Assembly (NCBI RefSeq): GCF_010093345.1
Contig: NZ_PDWT01000005.1
Span: 1-64,000 of the forward strand
Direction of reading: 5' to 3'
Length of the DNA: 64,000 nt
Origin: Pseudoxanthomonas yeongjuensis
GTDB lineage: Bacteria; Pseudomonadota; Gammaproteobacteria; Xanthomonadales; Xanthomonadaceae
The notes under the pieces are model-generated. The model ran no database searches and had not been told where the DNA came from. It saw only the letters and a list, made by a program, of their open reading frames with translations. How positions within the stretch are numbered: position 1 is the first letter of the stretch; every line of letters begins with the position of its first letter. A program made the translations under genes and the position numbers. Below are positions 42,536 through 52,262 of this stretch, in pieces.

Positions 42536-44362
42536 ATGCACGGCAGCGGTCTGGAACTCGCCCTGGTCTTCCTGCTGGCCGCGGTGCTGGCGGTGCCCGT
42601 GTTCAAGAAATTCGGCCTGGGCGCGGTACTGGCCTACCTGGTCACCGGTGCGGTGCTGGGTCCCTATGGGCTGAGGCTGGTGCGGGATGCGGACCGGATC
42701 CTCAACGCCGCCGAGATCGGCGTGGTGATGATGCTGTTCGTGATCGGCCTGGAACTGTCGCCGTCGCGGCTGCAGGTGATGCGCAAGCCGGTGTTCGGCA
42801 CCGGCGGGGTGCAGGGCCTGCTGACCGCCCTGGTCCTGGGCGGACTGGCGCTGCTGGCCGACCTGCACTGGAAGACCGCGTTGGTCATCGGCCTGGGACT
42901 GGCGCTGTCCTCGACCGCGGTCAGCCTGCAGTTGCTGTCCGAGCGCAAGGAACTGACCAGCGATTACGGACGCCAGGGATTCGCGATCCTGCTGTTCCAG
43001 GACCTGGTCGCGATCCCGCTGCTGGCGGCGATCCCGCTGCTGGCCGGGGCCAAGAACCAGACCCTGACCTGGGCCATGGCATTGCAGGCGGTGGGCGCGG
43101 TCGCGGTGGTGGTGCTGGGCGGCCGCCTGTTGTTGCGACAGCTTTTTCGTGTGGTCGCGCGCACGCGCATGCCGGAAGTGTTCACCGCGACCGCCTTGCT
43201 GGTGGTGCTGGGCACCGCCTGGTTCATGCAGTTGGCCGGCCTGAGCGCGGGCCTGGGCGCGTTCCTGGCCGGCGTGCTGCTGTCGGATTCCGAATTCCGC
43301 CACGAACTGGAATCGCAGATCGAACCGTTCAAGGGCCTGCTGCTGGGCCTGTTCTTCATCGCCGTGGGCATGGACATCGACCTGGACCGGGTCGCCGCCG
43401 AACCGCGGATCATCGCCGCCGGCGTCGCTGTGCTGCTACTGGTGAAGTTCGGCATCCTGTTCCTGGTCGGATTGCGGCCGGGCAAGCTCAACCCGCGTTC
43501 GGCGCTGATGCTGGCCAGCGTGCTCTGGCTGGGCGGCGAATTCGCCTTCGTGGTGTTCAGCGAAGCGGTGCGTGTGGGCCTGCTGGACGATCCCACCCGC
43601 GACCGCCTGGTGGCGATGGTCGGCGTGTCGATGGCGTTGACCCCGTTGTTGCTGATAGCGATGTCGCGCCTGCTGGCGCACTACAAGGCGGAGAAGAAGC
43701 AGCCGCGCGAGTTCGACGCCATCGACAGCGCCGACGCGGTCGACGGACAACGACCGCAGGTGCTGATCGCCGGCATGGGCCGTTTCGGCCAGATCGTGGC
43801 GCGGCTGCTGACCGCGCAGCGCATTCCCTTCGTGGCCCTGGAACACAGCCCGGAACAGGTCGAGGACATGCGCCGTTTCGGCAGCCGCATCTATTACGGC
43901 GATCCGACCCGGCCGGAACTGCTGCGCGCGGCCGGGGCGCAGCACGTCAAGGCGTTCGTGATCGCGATCGACGACACCGAGACCAACATCAAGGCCACGC
44001 GCCTGATCCGGCGCATGTACCCGAAGGCCACGGTCTTCGCCCGCGCACGCAATCGCCAGCACGCCTGGCGCCTGATGGACCTGGGCGCGCAGGCGTTCCG
44101 CGAGACCTTCGGCTCCAGCCTGGAGATGGGCGAGAAGGTGCTCGAGGCGCTGGGCCTGCCGCCGGAAGTGGCGGCCGACCATGCCCGTCGTTTCCGCGTC
44201 CACGACGAGAACCTGCTGCGCGCCCAGCACCTGGTCTACGACGACGATGCAGCGGTGGTGCAGACCGCGCGCGACGCGCGCGGTGCGCTGGAGGCATTGT
44301 TCGAGGCCGATGTGAGCGACAGCGATCCGGTGGACGACGCGGATTCGGCGAAACCGATTTGA
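42536..44362 (+). CDS. KefB/KefC-type monovalent cation:proton antiporter
   Basis: The 608-residue inner-membrane CPA2 antiporter has about 12 hydrophobic segments up to residue ~385, including the characteristic GLALSSTAVSLQLL and GLSAGLGAFLAGVLLSDSEFRHEL. A cytosolic RCK_N/TrkA-N domain follows from about residue 402 (VLIAGMGRFGQIVARLL, then YYGDPTRPELLRAAGA). It would exchange K+ for H+ under nucleotide or glutathione-conjugate control. Whether it is KefB or KefC cannot be told. Confidence 0.92.
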   Translation: MHGSGLELALVFLLAAVLAVPVFKKFGLGAVLAYLVTGAVLGPYGLRLVRDADRILNAAEIGVVMMLFVIGLELSPSRLQVMRKPVFGTGGVQGLLTALVLGGLALLADLHWKTALVIGLGLALSSTAVSLQLLSERKELTSDYGRQGFAILLFQDLVAIPLLAAIPLLAGAKNQTLTWAMALQAVGAVAVVVLGGRLLLRQLFRVVARTRMPEVFTATALLVVLGTAWFMQLAGLSAGLGAFLAGVLLSDSEFRHELESQIEPFKGLLLGLFFIAVGMDIDLDRVAAEPRIIAAGVAVLLLVKFGILFLVGLRPGKLNPRSALMLASVLWLGGEFAFVVFSEAVRVGLLDDPTRDRLVAMVGVSMALTPLLLIAMSRLLAHYKAEKKQPREFDAIDSADAVDGQRPQVLIAGMGRFGQIVARLLTAQRIPFVALEHSPEQVEDMRRFGSRIYYGDPTRPELLRAAGAQHVKAFVIAIDDTETNIKATRLIRRMYPKATVFARARNRQHAWRLMDLGAQAFRETFGSSLEMGEKVLEALGLPPEVAADHARRFRVHDENLLRAQHLVYDDDAAVVQTARDARGALEALFEADVSDSDPVDDADSAKPI

Positions 44363-44381
44363 TGTTGGCGATTGTTCCTTC

Positions 44382-44577
44382 CCTTCTCCCACCGGGAGAA
44401 GAGCTTGCCCCCGCGAAGGCGGAGGTGCCCGGAGAGCTTGCCCCTCGAACGCTCTAGTCGGGGGACGGATTAGGGAAAGACAATTCAGAATTCAGCTTGC
44501 AATGAAAGTCCGTAGGCAAGTCACTCCCATTCCCTCATCCGTCGCTTCGCGCCACCTTCTCCCGGAGGGAGAAGGAA
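44382..44577. repeat. MITE-like ~195 bp repeat with CTTCTCCC ends
   Basis: CCTTCTCCCACCGGGAGAAG at the left and CCTTCTCCCGGAGGGAGAAG at the right enclose GAGGTGCCCGGAGAGC and GGGACGGATTAGGGAAAG. It is related to the element at 29753-29944. Confidence 0.7.
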
Positions 44578-44583
44578 GCCACA

Positions 44584-47500
44584 TCACCGCGGTTCGCGCA
44601 GGAACCTGGCCATCGATGCGCCCGGCACGGCCGGGGCGAATTCGGCGGCGACGTCGACGAAGCCGCGCATCACCGCGACCTCGCGCGGGGTGCGGTTGAG
44701 CGCGTCGCGCAGATCGGGGTCGGCGCCGGTGCGCAGCAGGCGCTGGACCACGCGCAACAGGCCATGCAACGCGGCCAGGTGCAGCGGACCGAACCCGCGC
44801 GGATCCTGCACGTCCAGCGAGACCTCTTCGTCCAGCAGGCGTTCGAGTGCGGCGAGCACCACTTCCTCGTCGCAGGCGGTGCCGGGTTCCGCACGCGCGC
44901 CCAGCAGCAGCAGCAGCGGAGTGACCGCGCCGGCGGCGATGGTTTCCGGTTCGGCGCCGGCCAGCAGCAGGGTGTCGAACAGCGCGACCAGGCGCGGCTT
45001 GTCGCGGGCGATGAAACCGAACAGGGCCGCGCAATGCAGCGGAGTCAGGCCCTGCGCATCGCTGGCATGCACGTTGGCGCCGGCGGTCAGCAAACGCGCG
45101 GTGATGTCCGGCAGGCCCAGCGCCGCGGCCAGCATCAGCACGGTGACCCCGCCCGGCAGGCGGTGCTCGATCTGCGCGCCCGCGGCCAGCAGGTCGTTGA
45201 CGATATCGGCCTGGCGCATGCTCACCGCCGCCGACAGCGGCGTGGCCCCGGTGTTGGCGGCGTGTTGCGGATCGGCGCCGCGCCTGAGCAGCAGGTCGAC
45301 CGTGGCGCGATGGCCGCCACCGGCCGCGCGCAGCAGCGCGGTGCAACCTTGCGCATCGGGCGAATCCACGGCGAAACCGAGATCGAGCAGGCGACGCACC
45401 GCGTCGGCGTCGCCGGCCATCGCCGCGGCCGGCAGGTCGGCGGCGCGCAATACGCGCCTGGGCAAGGGCCAGCCGCGCCAGTCCAGCCAGTCGGCCAGGT
45501 CGCGACGGCCGCTGGCCAGGGCCACGCCGAGCGGCGTCTGCCCATCGGCGGCGCGGGCATGCGGGGAAGCGCCCTTGGCGATCAGCTGCTTGAGCACGGC
45601 TTCGCGGCCGAGCGCGGTGGCCAGGTGCAACGCCGACATGCCATGGCCGTCGCGCGCTTCGCGATCGACGCCGAGATCGAGCAGGCGATCGAGCAGGCGC
45701 GTCCAGCCCAGCCGCACCGCGAGCGACAGCGGCGGATCGTCGACGCGGGAAACGGCGAACGGATCGGCGCCGCGTTCCAGCAATTCCAGGGCGAAGGTTT
45801 CCGCGCCCGCGATCGACGGGTTGCCATGCAGGCAGGCGGACAGGAACCGGGTCAGGCCGCCGGCACCGGCCGGGGAGACGCCACGCTGCAACAGCGCGCG
45901 CAGCACCGGCATCGCTTCCGGCCCGCGCGACAGCAGCGCGAACAGGGGTACATCGCTGACGCCGTCGCGCACTTCCGCATCGGCGCCGTGCCGCAGCAGC
46001 CATTCGACGCGCGCGGGCGAGGCGACGATGCCGGGATCGTGCAGCAGGCTGCCGAGTTCCGATGCCGAGCAGAGTCTGGCCAGCGCTTCCAGGCCGTCAT
46101 GCCGGTCGGCATACAGGCCATCGCGGACCAGGCCCAGCGGCGCGCGGTCCGGCGGCGACTGGTCTTCCTCGTTCTCGGCCACCGCCGCAGGCAGCGCATA
46201 GTCCGGATCGAGCGCGGAGACGATCGCCCAGCGGCCGGCTTCGGCGGCCAGGTCGACGGCGCGGCGGCCCTGCCGGTCGGCGTGGTCCGGATCGACGCCC
46301 AGTTCCAGCAGTCGCCGCACCAGCGGTACCGGCACCGATTCGCCGGTGCAGGCCAGCATCAGCGCATTGCGCGCCTGGTTGTCTTCATCGCCGATGCGGG
46401 CGCCGGCAACGGCCAACGCTTCCAGCGCGGCGATTTGACTGCCGCGCGCGGCCGCCAGCCACGGCGTGCGCCCGGCATCGTCGCGGCCATGCACATCGGC
46501 GCCGGCCGCCAGCAGCACGGCCATGATCTCGACATGCCCGGCGTAGGCGGCCTCATGCAAGGCGCTGCGACCCAGGCTGTCGCGGGTGTCGACCTTGGCC
46601 TTGTGCTTCAGCAGCAGTTGCACGCCGACCGGATCGTCTTCCTCGGTCGCGGCCGCCGCCAGCAACACCGGTTGGCCGCCCGGGGGTTCGGCCTTGGCCC
46701 CGCGCTCCAGCAGGAACTTGGCCAGCCGCCAGTTGCCGGCCACGCAGGCCACGCCCAGCGGGGTGATGCCTTCGGCGTTGAGCGCATCGGTTTCGGCCGC
46801 GGCATCGCGCAGTAGCGCGGCGACGCCGGGATCGGAACTGCGCGCGGCATGGTGCAAGGGCGTGTTGCCTTCGTTGTCGGCGGTGCGCGGATCGGCGCCG
46901 TTGGCCAGCAGCGTGGTCACCGCATCCGGACGGCCGTGCCAGCTGTCGCGGGTCGCGGCCAGCAACGGGGTCATGCCGGCCTGGGCCTGGTTGAGGTCGA
47001 TGCCGTGCGCGATCAACGCGCGCAGCAGGCGCAGGTCGGGCAGCACCGCGGCCAGCGTGGCCAGGCTGCGCTGGTCGCGCGGATCGGTGGGAACGGCGCG
47101 CGGATCGGCGCCCGCCTCTAGCAATTCGAGCGCGCGTTCGACACGTCCGGCGCGAGCGGCGGCGAACAAGGCGCCATCGAGATCGTCTTCCGCGGCGGGC
47201 GTCGCCGCTTCCGCGGAATGGTTTTCGACCGGCGTTGCCGGCGCCATGATCACGACCGGCAAGGCCCGGGCCACCGAACTGCGCTGCAGCGCCCAGTGCA
47301 GGACCGGCAGCAACAAGGCGTAGGCGACACCGACCGCGACGTGCAGGTGGTCGGACACGATGCCCGGCCAGGCCAGCGCACCGCCGAGGCCGATCGCCAG
47401 CGCCACCAGCGCGGCCACGCCCAGGCCGTGCCAGGCGTGGATATCGCGCTCCGGCAAGCCGTGCCAGTGCGCCGCCAGGGTGCCGCCTTCGCGCTCCAGC

Positions 47501-47871
47501 GCCTGCCACAGCGGCCAGGTGCGCCACAGCCCGATCAACACCGCTCCGACCACCGCGCTCAGGCCCAGCGCCGCCGGCAGGCTGCCGCTCTGGCGCAACG
47601 AGGCCAACGGCCAGGCCACCAGCAAGGCGGAGGCGGCGAAGCCCAGCGCCCACAGCGCCAGCAGGGCCACGGCTTCGCCACGCAGGATCGCGCCCGAAGC
47701 GCGCGAACGGGTGCCGCGCCACCAGGAAACCGCCAGCGCCAGCAACGGTTGCGCCAGCAGCGCGCCGGCCAGGGCGACGATTCCACCGAACACGGTCGAT
47801 GCGGCCAGGGCGACGCCCAGCGCCAGCGCGATCCAGTGCGCGTGCCTGGCCAGGGAAGCGGACCTAGCCAT
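44584..47871 (-). CDS. Large membrane-anchored ankyrin-repeat protein
   Basis: The 1095-residue protein has six or so hydrophobic segments in residues 10-205, then about 25 ankyrin units (residues ~235-1085), recognisable by repeated G.TPLH.AA....V..LL..GAD. Ankyrin arrays bind other proteins; the membrane half would fix the array at the inner membrane, facing the cytoplasm. Length is unusual for a bacterial ankyrin protein. Its start overlaps the upstream YcgL-type gene by eight bases, so they are co-translated. Confidence 0.88.
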   Translation of the reverse strand: MARSASLARHAHWIALALGVALAASTVFGGIVALAGALLAQPLLALAVSWWRGTRSRASGAILRGEAVALLALWALGFAASALLVAWPLASLRQSGSLPAALGLSAVVGAVLIGLWRTWPLWQALEREGGTLAAHWHGLPERDIHAWHGLGVAALVALAIGLGGALAWPGIVSDHLHVAVGVAYALLLPVLHWALQRSSVARALPVVIMAPATPVENHSAEAATPAAEDDLDGALFAAARAGRVERALELLEAGADPRAVPTDPRDQRSLATLAAVLPDLRLLRALIAHGIDLNQAQAGMTPLLAATRDSWHGRPDAVTTLLANGADPRTADNEGNTPLHHAARSSDPGVAALLRDAAAETDALNAEGITPLGVACVAGNWRLAKFLLERGAKAEPPGGQPVLLAAAATEEDDPVGVQLLLKHKAKVDTRDSLGRSALHEAAYAGHVEIMAVLLAAGADVHGRDDAGRTPWLAAARGSQIAALEALAVAGARIGDEDNQARNALMLACTGESVPVPLVRRLLELGVDPDHADRQGRRAVDLAAEAGRWAIVSALDPDYALPAAVAENEEDQSPPDRAPLGLVRDGLYADRHDGLEALARLCSASELGSLLHDPGIVASPARVEWLLRHGADAEVRDGVSDVPLFALLSRGPEAMPVLRALLQRGVSPAGAGGLTRFLSACLHGNPSIAGAETFALELLERGADPFAVSRVDDPPLSLAVRLGWTRLLDRLLDLGVDREARDGHGMSALHLATALGREAVLKQLIAKGASPHARAADGQTPLGVALASGRRDLADWLDWRGWPLPRRVLRAADLPAAAMAGDADAVRRLLDLGFAVDSPDAQGCTALLRAAGGGHRATVDLLLRRGADPQHAANTGATPLSAAVSMRQADIVNDLLAAGAQIEHRLPGGVTVLMLAAALGLPDITARLLTAGANVHASDAQGLTPLHCAALFGFIARDKPRLVALFDTLLLAGAEPETIAAGAVTPLLLLLGARAEPGTACDEEVVLAALERLLDEEVSLDVQDPRGFGPLHLAALHGLLRVVQRLLRTGADPDLRDALNRTPREVAVMRGFVDVAAEFAPAVPGASMARFLREPR

Positions 47872-48136
47872 CGTCGCGCCCGGTATCGGCGTCCTGCAGC
47901 TTGAAGATCTGCGGCGGGAACTGCAGGTGGAAGCCGTTCGCGGCCAGGTTCTGCCGCACCACTTCAGGGTTCTCGCGGGCCAGCTTGCGTTGCGGAGTCA
48001 GCGCCACTTCCAGCACGAACGCCAACTCGCCGAGCTGCGCACGCAGGGGTTCGGGGATCTTTTCGAAATCGTCGCGTGCGGCAAGGTAGACGAAGGTATC
48101 GGACTTGCGCTGGCTCTTGTAAACGAAGGCTTGCAT
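47864..48136 (-). CDS. YcgL-domain protein
   Basis: The 90-residue cytosolic protein begins MQAFVYKSQRKSDTFVYLA, the YcgL hallmark, with LGELAFVLEVALTPQRKLA in the middle and a final LPPQIFKLQDADTG-like end (here PPQIF). Longer in-frame starts up to 48289 have no support. The role of YcgL is unclear in the literature. It overlaps the ankyrin gene start. Confidence 0.88.
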   Translation of the reverse strand: MQAFVYKSQRKSDTFVYLAARDDFEKIPEPLRAQLGELAFVLEVALTPQRKLARENPEVVRQNLAANGFHLQFPPQIFKLQDADTGRDDG

Positions 48137-48413
48137 CCGCGCGTGACGCATCCTGCAGGGGGGTGGTGCGGATTGTGGCCGAAACCCGGACATAGCGAAA
48201 CCCGCGCGGCGTTTCCGCCGGGCGCGCATTGACGCGTTTTCACCGGCGTTTTCCGCCGTCGCGAGCGCTGCCCTGCGCATGCCGCTCACATCGCTGAACC
48301 CTGCCGGCGGCAGTCAGCAATGTCCATGCCATGCGAATCTGGCCCGATCCGCCACTGGCTATACTTCCGCCACATCATCGTCGGAACAACGCGTGCCCGT
48401 ATCGCTTTCACCC

Positions 48414-49610
48414 ATGCCCGCACTGGCGATACGCGCCTATACCGCCACCACCGCGCTGGGCCGCGGCCGCGATGCCCAGGCCGATGCGCTGAACGATCGA
48501 CGCAGCGGGCTGCGCCGCAACGACTTCGGTGGCGACGAACGCCTGGATTGCTGGATCGGCCGGGTCGACGGGCTGGAACAATCGCCTCTGCCCGCGGCCC
48601 TGGCCGGATGGGAGTGCCGCAACAACCGCCTGGCCTGGCTGGCCCTGCAGCAGGACGGCCTGATGGCGGCGATCGACGCGGTCGTCGCCCGCCACGGCGC
48701 AGGACGCGTGGCGGTGGTGATGGGAACTTCCACCTCCAGTATCGGCGCCACCGAGGAGGCTTACACGCGCCTGTCGGGCGAAAGCGGCGAACGTCGTTTC
48801 CCGCCGGACCTGGATCGCCCGATCATCCACACCCCGCATTCGCTCGGCGATTTCGTCCGCCAGGCCACCGGTTTGGGCGGCCCCTGCGCGACTGTGGCCA
48901 CCGCCTGCTCTTCCAGCGCCAAGGTCTTCGCCCAGGCCGCGCGCCTGATCCAGTCCGGACTGGCCGATGCCGCCGTGGTCGGCGGCGTGGACACCTTGTG
49001 CGGCAGCGTGTTGTTCGGTTTCAACGCCCTGCAACTGGTATCGACCGAGCCGTGCAGGCCGTTCGACGCCGCACGCAGCGGCCTGTCGCTGGGCGAAGCC
49101 GGCGGCTTCGCGGTGCTGGAGCGAAACGACGATGGCGATCGCGCCCCGTTGCAATTGCGCGGCTATGGCGAATCCAGCGACGCCCACCACATGTCCGCGC
49201 CGCACCCGCAGGGCCTGGGCGCGAAACTGGCCATGGCCGATGCGCTGGCCCGCAGCGGCATCGATGCCGACGAGGTGGGCTACCTCAACCTGCACGGCAC
49301 GGCCACGCCGGCCAACGACCCGATCGAGGCGCGGGCGGTGGCGGAGATGTTTCCTGATGCACTGCATGCCGGTTCCACCAAGGGCTGGACCGGACACACC
49401 CTGGGCGCGGCGGGCATCGTCGAATCGGTGATCGCGCTGCTGGCGCTGGAACGTGGATTGTTGCCGGGCACGCTCAACAGCACCTCGCGCGATCCGGCCT
49501 GCGGCGCGCAGATCCGTTTCGACAATGCGCGGCGCGACATCCGTTATGCGATGAACAATTCCTTCGGCTTCGGCGGCAACAACGCCTCGCTGGTCTTCGG
49601 CCGCGCATGA
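48414..49610 (+). CDS. Beta-ketoacyl-ACP synthase of the aryl-polyene/xanthomonadin cluster
   Basis: The 398-residue thiolase-fold condensing enzyme has the catalytic Cys165 (VATACSSSAK), His294 (LNLHGTATPAND) and His328 (KGWTGHTLGAAG). It extends the polyene chain by decarboxylative condensation with malonyl-ACP. ATG at 48414 is chosen; the open frame upstream to 48279 has no similarity to the family. It overlaps the next synthase gene by four bases, and the pair probably works as a heterodimer. Confidence 0.92.
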   Translation: MPALAIRAYTATTALGRGRDAQADALNDRRSGLRRNDFGGDERLDCWIGRVDGLEQSPLPAALAGWECRNNRLAWLALQQDGLMAAIDAVVARHGAGRVAVVMGTSTSSIGATEEAYTRLSGESGERRFPPDLDRPIIHTPHSLGDFVRQATGLGGPCATVATACSSSAKVFAQAARLIQSGLADAAVVGGVDTLCGSVLFGFNALQLVSTEPCRPFDAARSGLSLGEAGGFAVLERNDDGDRAPLQLRGYGESSDAHHMSAPHPQGLGAKLAMADALARSGIDADEVGYLNLHGTATPANDPIEARAVAEMFPDALHAGSTKGWTGHTLGAAGIVESVIALLALERGLLPGTLNSTSRDPACGAQIRFDNARRDIRYAMNNSFGFGGNNASLVFGRA

Positions 49611-50404
49611 CCACTTCCTCGCTGTCGGCCGGCATCGCCGGAATCGGGTTCTGGGCGCGCGGGCTGCCCTCGTGGCAGGCCGCATGCGCGTATCTCGCCG
49701 CCGACGCCCTGCCCGTCGATGCGCCGACCCGCCCTTCCCCGCAACTGCTGGCGCCCAACGAACGCCGGCGCGCACCGGAAACGGTGGCGGTGGCATTGGA
49801 AGTGGCGCTCGCGGCCTGCATCGCCGCCGGCCGCGACCCGGCCACGCTGCCCTCGGTGTTCGCCTCCACCCATGGCGACCTCAACATCACCGACTACATG
49901 TGCGAGACCCTGGCCAGCGAACCGCGCAGTCTCTCGCCCATCCGCTTCCACAATTCGGTGCACAACGCGGCCGCCGGCTACTGGACCATCGGCGCGGGTG
50001 CGATGGCGCCGGCGACCGCGATCAGCGCCTCCGATGCCAGCTTCGCCCAGGGCCTGCTCGAAGCCCTGGCGCAACTGGCCACCGGCACCGAGGCGGTGTT
50101 GCTGGCGGCCTGCGACGGCCATGCCACCGGGCCGGTGGCGCGGGTGTCGCGCAGCCAGGGATTGCTGGGAGCCGCCTTGCTGCTGGTCCATGATCCGGCG
50201 CCGGGAATGCCGCGCCTGCAGGTGCGCGTGGAAGAAGAACCCATGGACCCGACGCAGGCCGACGGACCGCTGTCGCTGTTCCTCGCCGGCAACGCGATGG
50301 CGCCGATGCTGCCGTTGTTCGAGGCGCTGGCGCTGCGCCGCGCCCAGGTCGTGCTCGGCGCCGGCCACGGCACGTCCCTGCGGATCGGCATCGTCCATGA
50401 TTGA
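49607..50404 (+). CDS. Non-catalytic or partial ketosynthase partner (Ketoacyl-synt_2 type)
   Basis: The 265-residue protein resembles the N-terminal half of ketosynthases. It has VFASTHGDLNITDYMCETLA, SPIRFHNSVHNAAAGYWTIG and a GTEAVLLAACDGHATG segment, but no active-site Cys in the usual TACSS context. This matches the chain-length-factor-like partners in aryl-polyene clusters. It overlaps the upstream synthase (ATGA) and is followed six bases later by the glycosyltransferase. Confidence 0.85.
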   Translation: MTTSSLSAGIAGIGFWARGLPSWQAACAYLAADALPVDAPTRPSPQLLAPNERRRAPETVAVALEVALAACIAAGRDPATLPSVFASTHGDLNITDYMCETLASEPRSLSPIRFHNSVHNAAAGYWTIGAGAMAPATAISASDASFAQGLLEALAQLATGTEAVLLAACDGHATGPVARVSRSQGLLGAALLLVHDPAPGMPRLQVRVEEEPMDPTQADGPLSLFLAGNAMAPMLPLFEALALRRAQVVLGAGHGTSLRIGIVHD

Positions 50405-50410
50405 ACCCAC

Positions 50411-51238
50411 ATGACCGCATCGAAACACCTCGGCCGCGACGATGTCGCCGTGCTGGTCCCGGCCCTGAACGAATCGCTGCGGATCCGCGAAGTGGTGCTG
50501 GGCGCGCTGGAGCAATGCCCGAACGTGATCGTGGTCGACGACGGTTCCAGCGACGGCACCCACGCCTGCATCGCCGACCTGCCGGTGACCGTGCTGCGGC
50601 ATGCGCAACGCAAGGGCAAGGGCGAATCGTTGCGCGACGGTTTCCGCGAAGCGGCGCGGCGCGGTTACCGGGGCGTGCTGACCATGGATGGCGACGGCCA
50701 GCACTCCGCCGGCGACCTGCCGCGGTTGCTGGAAGCGGCCAATCGCCATCCCGGCTGCATCATCATCGGCGCGCGCCTGCGCAAGCGCGCCGCGCAGCCG
50801 ACCCACCGCCGGCTGGCCAACGAATTCGGCGACTGGGGTATCGCCTGGGGCACCGGCTACCAGGTCGCCGACAGCCAGAGCGGCCAGCGCTTCTACCCGG
50901 CCGAGGTGATCGCGCTGCAGGACGTGCCCGGCGAAGGTTTCGTGTTCGAGGCGCAGATCGTGATTTCCGCGGCGCGCTCCCTGGGCACGCGTTGCGTGTC
51001 GGTGCCGATCGAGTCGCGCTACCACTGCGCCGGCAGCGACGAGAAATTCCGCGCCAGCCATTTCCGTCCGCTGAAGGACCTGTACAGCATCACCAGCCAC
51101 ATCGTGCTGCAGGCATTACGTTACGGCGGCCTGCCGGCGGTGTATCGCAGCATCCAGGCCAATCCGCCGATCATCGATGATCCCAGCGGCGAGTTCGCCA
51201 CTGCCCCAATGGCGCAGGGAACCGGAAAGGCCACATGA
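50411..51238 (+). CDS. Family 2 glycosyltransferase of the pigment cluster
   Basis: The 275-residue GT-A enzyme has VLVPALNES, VVDDGSSDGT near residue 39 and the metal-binding MDGDGQHSAGDLP near 93. It has no membrane helix, so it is cytosolic or membrane-associated. In the cluster it would add a sugar to the polyene lipid or its carrier; the acceptor is inferred. Confidence 0.87.
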   Translation: MTASKHLGRDDVAVLVPALNESLRIREVVLGALEQCPNVIVVDDGSSDGTHACIADLPVTVLRHAQRKGKGESLRDGFREAARRGYRGVLTMDGDGQHSAGDLPRLLEAANRHPGCIIIGARLRKRAAQPTHRRLANEFGDWGIAWGTGYQVADSQSGQRFYPAEVIALQDVPGEGFVFEAQIVISAARSLGTRCVSVPIESRYHCAGSDEKFRASHFRPLKDLYSITSHIVLQALRYGGLPAVYRSIQANPPIIDDPSGEFATAPMAQGTGKAT

Positions 51239-51260
51239 ACCATAGCGCGGCTGCGCTTCT

Positions 51261-51324
51261 GTGGGAGGGGCTTCAGCCCCGACGCTTTTCCCTGGCTGCG
51301 TTCGTCGGGCTGAAGCCCCTCCCG
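51261..51324. repeat. REP hairpin (GGCTTCAGCCCCGACG type)
   Basis: GTGGGAGGGGCTTCAGCCCC at 51261 pairs with its inverted copy ending GCCCCTCCC at 51323. Confidence 0.85.
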
Positions 51325-51388
51325 CATTCAGCACTGCAGACAGGTTCGCGAAGCTGGCCAGGTTTCTTCCAACAAGCCAACCTGTTGG

Positions 51389-52123
51389 CTAGCCCATTCC
51401 GCCGTTGACGCCGATCACCTGGCCGTTGAGGTAGCCGGCCTCCTCGCCGCACAGGAATCCGACCAGTGCGGCGATCTCTTCCGGCTTGCCGGCCCGACCC
51501 GCGGGCACCAGCTGCTTGATCGTTTCCAGCGGGAACGCATCGGCCGCCATGCTGCCCTCGATCACCCCCGGCGCGACCACGTTGACGGTGATGCCGCGGC
51601 CGGCCATCTCCCGCGCCAGCGATTTCGACGCGCCGTGCAACGCGGCCTTGGCCGCCGCGTAGTTGCTCTGGCCGCGGTTGCCGAGCACCGCCGCGACCGA
51701 GGACACGCTGACGATGCGGCCCCAGCGGGTGCGCGCCATGGGCAACAGCAAGGGCTGGGTGACGTGGAAGAAACCGTGCAGCGACACGTCGATCACCCGC
51801 TTCCACTGCGTTTCCGACATCCCGGCCATGGGCGCATCGTCGTGGATGCCGGCGTTGTTGACCACGACCTGGATCGGCCCGGTTTCGAGCAGGCCCTTGA
51901 TCGCCGCGCGCGTGGCCTCGCCATCGGCCACGTCGAAGGCGATGGCTTCGGCGCTGCCGTTCGCGGAAACGATCTCCGCTGCGAGTGCTTCGGCACGCGC
52001 CAGGTTGCCGTTGGCGTGGACGATGACATGCAGACCGTCATTGGCGAGCCGGCGGCAGATGGCGCCGCCGAGGTCGCCGCTGCCGCCGGTGACCAGTGCG
52101 CGCTTGCGTGGATTGGCATTCAT
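51389..52123 (-). CDS. 3-ketoacyl-ACP reductase (FabG-like) of the pigment cluster
   Basis: The 244-residue short-chain dehydrogenase has the cofactor loop VTGGSGDLGGAI near residue 11, NNAG near 88, catalytic Ser near 139 (VSVSSVAAVLG) and Tyr-x-x-x-Lys (QSNYAAAKAAL) near 152. It uses NADPH to reduce the beta-keto group of the growing polyene. It is the last gene of the minus-strand block 52123-58138. Confidence 0.92.
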   Translation of the reverse strand: MNANPRKRALVTGGSGDLGGAICRRLANDGLHVIVHANGNLARAEALAAEIVSANGSAEAIAFDVADGEATRAAIKGLLETGPIQVVVNNAGIHDDAPMAGMSETQWKRVIDVSLHGFFHVTQPLLLPMARTRWGRIVSVSSVAAVLGNRGQSNYAAAKAALHGASKSLAREMAGRGITVNVVAPGVIEGSMAADAFPLETIKQLVPAGRAGKPEEIAALVGFLCGEEAGYLNGQVIGVNGGMG

Positions 52124-52180
52124 GGCGCAATCCTAGCGGATGCATCATCGCGCCGGTGATTCGGAGAGAGCAAAGCACTC

Positions 52181-52262
52181 GTAGGAGCGCCCCTTGGGCG
52201 CGATGCCTTTCGGCCAGGTCGCGGAAGAGCGGAAGAGCATCGCGGGCAAGGCCCGCTCCTAC
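52181..52262. repeat. Composite REP with unlike arms
   Basis: The left arm GTAGGAGCGCCCCTTGGGCG and the right arm GGGCAAGGCCCGCTCCTAC come from different REP subtypes. The TAG in the right arm is the stop of the dehydratase gene at 52259. Confidence 0.8.
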
